Assembly (NCBI GenBank): GCA_937920105.1
Contig: CALETH010000141.1
Coordinates: forward strand, 1 to 9,064
Direction: 5' to 3'
DNA from: an uncultured Bacteroidota bacterium
GTDB lineage: Bacteria; Bacteroidota; Ignavibacteria; UBA10030; UBA8401
DNA: 9,064 nucleotides
Shown here: positions 6,801-9,064 of the stretch, piece by piece
How the letters are laid out: every line of letters starts with the position of its first letter
Numbering within the stretch: the stretch's first letter is position 1
Translations under genes and position numbers: made by a program
The notes under the pieces: generated by a model
The model's input: only the letters and a program-made list of their open reading frames with translations
Told to the model about the DNA's origin: nothing
Database searches by the model: none

Positions 6801-6878
6801 AGAATTTTGTGCAAATGAAAAATTATAAACACAAAAACATTGTATTACTATTATAATAGATAAAATCTTCTTTGACAT
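3876..6878 (-). CDS. Secreted protein of about 26 tetratricopeptide repeats
   Basis: The product has 1000 residues from the ATG at 6876-6878. A clear signal peptide (KKILSIIIVIQCFCVYNFSFA, residues 3-23) directs it to the periplasm. The rest is a near-continuous run of TPR-type units of 34-40 residues. I count about 26 by the recurring 'DALYxxGexYYxxkxYdkAixxYkxfixkYPxS' pattern, for example DNALYEAGVLYYGMKNYDKA and PRAYYGIGDSYYNIQQYEKS. Such repeats resemble those of BamD and CpoB/YbgF and build a superhelical binding surface. No catalytic domain is visible, so it is probably a scaffold or adaptor. It is several times longer than CpoB or BamD. The alternative GTG at 6887 would add three residues; the ATG gives a cleaner signal peptide. 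Its end overlaps a possible GTG start of the barrel gene, which suggests coupled translation and a joint role at the outer membrane. Confidence 0.9.
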   Translation of the reverse strand: MSKKILSIIIVIQCFCVYNFSFAQNSVQEEQDYSFGYGLFQDKLYQLAYEQFTKFLLNYPKALRRPDALVLSAESQFRLQDFSSASPLYQQFIKEYPQHKLYPNALSRLGEISYKSKEYNNAIQYYKEVIQKHSSHELAGESAYWVGESYLKIENEDSASYYYKLSYTKYPKNKLADYSLYSLGWLAEKKKKFSYAIQLYEKFLNEQKESELYSTTVVRIGECYFQNSEYQKSIEYLTKAKSSITDNAEQSRAEYLIAESYYNLQNYPQARALYEQFLKKYPQNTLQRDVQYSYSWTFLYTKDYKKAAESFSVLTNGKDEIAHNATFRKAQALQLAGDTTGAITTYLQVPSQPKGEYADNALYEAGVLYYGMKNYDKAIEVFKKNIAEYPNSDVGVDAQRMLGECYLVQKKFSDALSTFRVMGKSSTVPDSLKADALFQEAWTLYKLKKYSSAAPVFSSLTKQFPTHKNFSEALFWAAESYFLSEQFDDAEKFYKQFIKDERQPKNEDGKYGLAWSLFKQGKYKQAITVYEQIIKENRSERFLYDSHLRIADSYYALKNYSVAATTYRKIIKLYPNKEDMDYTYYQIAQSEYRAGRVSEAQQSFAALNAKFPSSQYLDDAQYGIGLLLFQQKKYEQAIKEFQEFVQRFPKSELVPRAYYGIGDSYYNIQQYEKSISAYQNIVEKFPNSQYVDDAINGIQYCYVLLEKPLEALRIIDEYVKNNPNTKTSDELYFKKGELLYGQKQYEKAIAAYKDFFNKFPESKLISEAHYWLGKCELALEDVNSAMNEFQIVIEKYPSSKMMSAALFEVGVLHSQQGKPLLALSAFDKIETEYPNSQEAPEASYQHGLILKGTNQTAAAIKKFESTTVKYLQSISADKSRIALGWLYIQENQISKALSYFKNVAVKRTDELAAESQYAIGVAHQTSNNYKDAITAYLRVKYVFPTANVWIVKSYLNLGECYEKTNQKEKAKESYNLVLKQSQEKDIIAIAEKRLKQLEGM

Positions 6879-6938
6879 TTTCTCCACTTTCCAAAAGCAA
6901 CTTAAAGTAATGGTTTCAATAAATGAAATAACTACTTC

Positions 6939-6967
6939 AATTTAATAGATTATTTTTGGTCTGTCAA
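6939..6967 (-). promoter_or_regulatory. Sigma70-type promoter for the TPR-barrel-SPOR-exbBD cluster
   Basis: The minus strand has a perfect -35 TTGACA (plus 6962-6967), a 17-base spacer and TAAATT as -10 (plus 6939-6944, 4 of 6 to TATAAT). Initiation would fall near 6932 and give a leader of roughly 50 bases before the ATG at 6878. Position, strand and spacing are all as expected for the first gene of the cluster. Confidence 0.65.
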
Positions 6968-6996
6968 GTGGGAAAAGAAAAATTGTAATTTATCAA

Positions 6997-7039
6997 GATT
7001 ACAAAAGTTTTTAATCCGCCTATGGCGGATTTTGTAATC
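6997..7039. repeat. Two-tier palindrome with CCGCC/GGCGG core
   Basis: The inner stem AATCCGCC (7013-7020) and GGCGGATT (7024-7031) has a 3-base loop. Outside it, GATTACAAAA (6997-7006) pairs perfectly with TTTTGTAATC (7030-7039), leaving a 6-base bulge on one side and a 2-base overlap of the stems. Short CCGCC/GGCGG palindromes of this kind are widespread intergenic repeats in environmental genomes. It has no adjoining T-tract in the minus direction that would make it a good terminator. Confidence 0.8.
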
Positions 7040-7046
7040 TCTAAAA

Positions 7047-7110
7047 AGGACGGATTTGCATCCCGCATAAGTCCCGCCTTGGCGGGATAAAACGGGACAA
7101 GTCCGCTCCT
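7047..7110 (-). terminator. Nested REP-like palindrome, probable terminator of the transporter gene
   Basis: On the minus strand an outer stem pairs AGGAGCGGA with TCCGTCCT (one bulged base; plus 7047-7054 and 7102-7110) and is followed at once by TTTT, as expected for factor-independent termination after the MFS gene. Inside lie CGGGA/TCCCG and a GC-only hairpin of TCCCGCC and GGCGGGA with a 2-base turn (plus 7072-7087). The GGAGCGGACTTGTCCCG style resembles REP-like extragenic palindromes. Both roles, repeat and terminator, are compatible. Confidence 0.6.
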
Positions 7111-7151
7111 ACATTCAAATCATGGTAATCATTACATCATATAATCATAGT

Positions 7152-8405
7152 TTAAATCTTTTTCCATACAAGTCTTGTAACAAAAAACGAAGGGATTGTT
7201 GCAAACATAATCCATACAAAAAACATTTTATAACCAAGCATTTCTTGAATCCATCCGCTGAACATTCCAGGTAACATCATTCCTAATGCCATCAGACCTG
7301 TGCAGAGTGCATAATGTGCAGTTTCATGCTCACCAGCAGAAATATGCAACATATATAATGTATAGGCAGTAAAGCCAAATCCATAACCAAATTGTTCTAC
7401 AAAAACACAAATGTTAATACTCCAAAAATTATCCGGCTGAAAAAATGATAGATATACATAAACGATATTTGGTAAGTTTATAGCACACACCATCACCCAC
7501 AACCAGTATCGCAATCCTTTACGAGAAGCCAAAATCCCACCCAAAAGTCCACCGCACACTAACGCAATAATACCAACAGTTCCGTACACAAAACCAACTT
7601 GAGTGGTGGATAATTCCAATCCGCCAAGATTACGTTTATCTAATAAAAATGGAGAAGCAATTTTTATTAATTGTGATTCTGCAAAACGATAAAATAATAA
7701 AAATGCAAGAATGACAAGAATATTTTTTTTCTGAAAAAATGTTTGGATTGCTTTCCAAAAATCTTGAAAATGTACGGAATTATTTTTCTTTTCTTCTTCC
7801 GGAAATGGTAATAGATATTTGTGATAGAAAGAAAATATCATAAATAACACTGCTGTTATTGTAAATACCATTGACCATGCAATTTGAAGAGAATAACGTT
7901 GTTCAAAAAAACCAGCAAGCATTATTAATAAACCTTGTCCACTCACCATCGCTAAACGATAAAATGTATTTCGGATACCAATAAAAAATGCTTGGTGTTC
8001 TTGCGAAAGACCAAGCATATAAAAACCATCAATAGCAATATCTTGTGTTGCAGAATTAAATGCGATTAACCAAAACAATAAAATTGTATATTGAAAAAAA
8101 TGCGGCATTGGCAATACCAACGCAACACCACCAAGCAAAGCACCAAGAATAAGTTGAATGGTAACAATCCAAAATCTTTTTGTTTTGAGAACATCAACAA
8201 AAGGACTCCACAATGGTTTGATAACCCACGGAAGATAGAGCCAACTGGTATATAATGCAATATCCGTATTGGAAATTTCCATACGTTTATACATTATTCC
8301 CGCAACAGTCATCACAATTACGTACGGAATTCCTTCAGCAAAATAGAGTGTGGGAATCCACAACCATGGAGTGCGAGATGATTTTTTTGTATCAGTATCT
8401 ACCAT
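7152..8405 (-). CDS. AmpG-like MFS transporter (PAT family)
   Basis: The 417-residue protein has about 12 hydrophobic helices and a charged central loop (PFPEEEKKNNS, about residues 203-213) between two six-helix halves, the standard MFS layout. Family features are FAEGIPY (22-28) in helix 1, LPWVIKPLWSPFVD (58-71) in the helix 2-3 region and ATQDIAIDG (119-127) in helix 4. The last is a hallmark of AmpG and its PAT relatives. AmpG imports GlcNAc-anhydromuropeptides from the periplasm for cell-wall recycling. Relatives in Bacteroidota are broader and their substrate is often untested, so the name should stay at family level. Its ATG (8403-8405) overlaps the last 7 bases of the small barrel gene and has no clear Shine-Dalgarno sequence, so translation is probably coupled. 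Downstream lies the palindromic terminator. Confidence 0.88.
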   Translation of the reverse strand: MVDTDTKKSSRTPWLWIPTLYFAEGIPYVIVMTVAGIMYKRMEISNTDIALYTSWLYLPWVIKPLWSPFVDVLKTKRFWIVTIQLILGALLGGVALVLPMPHFFQYTILLFWLIAFNSATQDIAIDGFYMLGLSQEHQAFFIGIRNTFYRLAMVSGQGLLIMLAGFFEQRYSLQIAWSMVFTITAVLFMIFSFYHKYLLPFPEEEKKNNSVHFQDFWKAIQTFFQKKNILVILAFLLFYRFAESQLIKIASPFLLDKRNLGGLELSTTQVGFVYGTVGIIALVCGGLLGGILASRKGLRYWLWVMVCAINLPNIVYVYLSFFQPDNFWSINICVFVEQFGYGFGFTAYTLYMLHISAGEHETAHYALCTGLMALGMMLPGMFSGWIQEMLGYKMFFVWIMFATIPSFFVTRLVWKKI

Positions 8406-8956
8406 GCATAACCAATATCAAAACGAAGTGCTGGCAGAGTTCCTCGATAACGAAAACTTCTACCACCTTCTCCAAAATATCTATCAATACCAATTCCTAA
8501 TCCAATTGCAAATTCATCACCGGGAAACCATTGCCAACCCAAAAGTATACCAGCAGAATTAGTATTAAGAATTCCTATTTTGCTATAGGAAAAATTAGGA
8601 GCAATATAAAATCCACGTAACGCTTTTTTTGATGGATGAATACGAATTTCTGCATTAATTCCTACTCCATTTTCATCACCTATTGTTGGAATTTGTAATC
8701 CACCGCCCACTACAATAGTTGGGGAAATTTTATGATAATAGGTAAGATTGTAAAACAAGAAAAATTTTAATGGATTAATAATGAGCATGTTATTACGTGG
8801 TGTAATATCTTCTGTTGATGATATGATAACAGATTCTGTTGTTGTTACGTTTCCTGTTGTAGAATCTGTAGTAGTACGTTTTTCCACAGTTTTTTCTTGG
8901 CTGTAAGAAACAAGAGATATAGAAAAAAGAAAAGCAAAAATAATGTAGTTTTTCAT
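8399..8956 (-). CDS. Small secreted beta-barrel protein (DUF3575-like)
   Basis: From the ATG at 8954-8956 the product has 185 residues. It has a signal peptide (residues 1-19, cut before QEKTV), a Thr/Ser-rich linker (about 28-48), then a run of amphipathic strands from about 57 to the end (INPLKFFLFYNLTYYHK, RGFYIAPNFSYSKIG, GILLGWQWFPGDEFAIGLGIGIDRYF). It closes with FDIGYAW, an aromatic-terminated beta-signal typical of outer-membrane barrels. The NPLKFF...YIAPNFSY pattern resembles DUF3575-type proteins of Bacteroidota, recognised by eye only. The length suits an 8-strand barrel. An in-frame TTG at 8968 would add four residues but spoils the signal peptide start. No Shine-Dalgarno sequence is seen. 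It overlaps the transporter gene, which suggests a shared transcript. Confidence 0.82.
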   Translation of the reverse strand: MKNYIIFAFLFSISLVSYSQEKTVEKRTTTDSTTGNVTTTESVIISSTEDITPRNNMLIINPLKFFLFYNLTYYHKISPTIVVGGGLQIPTIGDENGVGINAEIRIHPSKKALRGFYIAPNFSYSKIGILNTNSAGILLGWQWFPGDEFAIGLGIGIDRYFGEGGRSFRYRGTLPALRFDIGYAW

Positions 8957-8992
8957 ATTGATATACAATAAAATTTATAGATGAGTTAATTT

Positions 8993-9064
8993 TTATTTAC
9001 AAGGGTTTCCAGCAACAATTCCGCCACCATCAACGGAGAAACCACCAATAGATTTTCCACGTAA
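8993..9064 (-). CDS. C-terminal end of an unidentified protein (partial)
   Basis: The minus strand is open from the window edge for 23 codons to TAA at 8993-8995. The peptide is glycine-rich (SIGGFSVDGGGIVAGNPCK) and ends in Cys-Lys. It stops 36 bases before the next ATG on the same strand, the right spacing for an upstream operon member. Too little is present to name it, and with only 23 codons the reading frame itself is not certain. Confidence 0.5.
   Translation of the reverse strand, partial: LRGKSIGGFSVDGGGIVAGNPCK

Larger units (their letters stand above)
6879..7151. other. Intergenic region with palindromes and promoter, no gene
   Basis: This 273-base gap separates the transporter stop from the TPR-gene start. 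It contains the promoter at 6939-6967, two palindromic clusters (6997-7039 and 7047-7110) and a short GTAAT-C-ATTAC palindrome near 7125-7135. I see no credible coding sequence or tRNA. The palindrome arms are far richer in GC than the surrounding sequence. Confidence 0.8.

Noticed and set aside
3880..6860. DNA-level tandem repeat or CRISPR-like array in the TPR gene
   Set aside because: Repetition is only at the protein level with diverged codons; there are no constant-length identical repeats with unique spacers.

Overview
The window looks like a chromosomal segment of an AT-rich, Gram-negative bacterium of the Bacteroidota/Chlorobiota/Ignavibacteriota (FCB) group. That placement is inference. 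It rests on an outer-membrane protein of TonB-receptor-barrel type, a small barrel resembling the Bacteroidota DUF3575 type, a PAT/AmpG-like transporter with the 'FAEGIPY...KPLWSPF' signature familiar from that group, and overall low GC. Strong AGGAGG-type ribosome sites occur before some genes, which fits Ignavibacteriota/Chlorobiota better than classical Bacteroidia.

Nearly everything is on the minus strand and is read from right to left. First come the last 23 codons of an unidentified gene (8993-9064), a small secreted beta-barrel protein (8399-8956) and, overlapping it by 7 bases, a 12-TM AmpG-like MFS transporter (7152-8405). A 273-base gap follows (6879-7151). It holds nested GC-rich palindromes, the likely terminator of the transporter, and a good sigma70-type promoter for the next transcript.

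That transcript is an envelope cluster: a 1000-residue secreted protein made of about 26 TPR units (3876-6878), a TonB-receptor-like outer-membrane barrel without a recognisable plug (2104-3777), a single-pass inner-membrane protein with a periplasmic SPOR domain (1369-1986), ExbB/TolQ (637-1347) and ExbD/TolR (140-547). No TonB is seen. The SPOR protein has TonB's layout (N-terminal anchor, Pro/Lys-rich linker, small C-terminal domain). The cluster can be read as an ExbBD motor with periplasmic scaffold and outer-membrane parts, but this is hypothesis. At the left edge the plus strand carries the GC-rich, proline-rich C-terminus of a convergent gene (ends at 111).

The most distinctive non-coding signal is a small palindromic repeat present three times around the barrel gene (2065-2095, 3757-3787, 3823-3848). 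The copies differ mainly by compensatory base-pair changes. Two of them, in opposite orientation, sit across the 5' end of the barrel reading frame, which stays open through them, and one contributes the likely ATG start. A 24-bp tandem duplication lies between exbB and exbD, and a second, larger palindrome family lies in the 6997-7110 gap.
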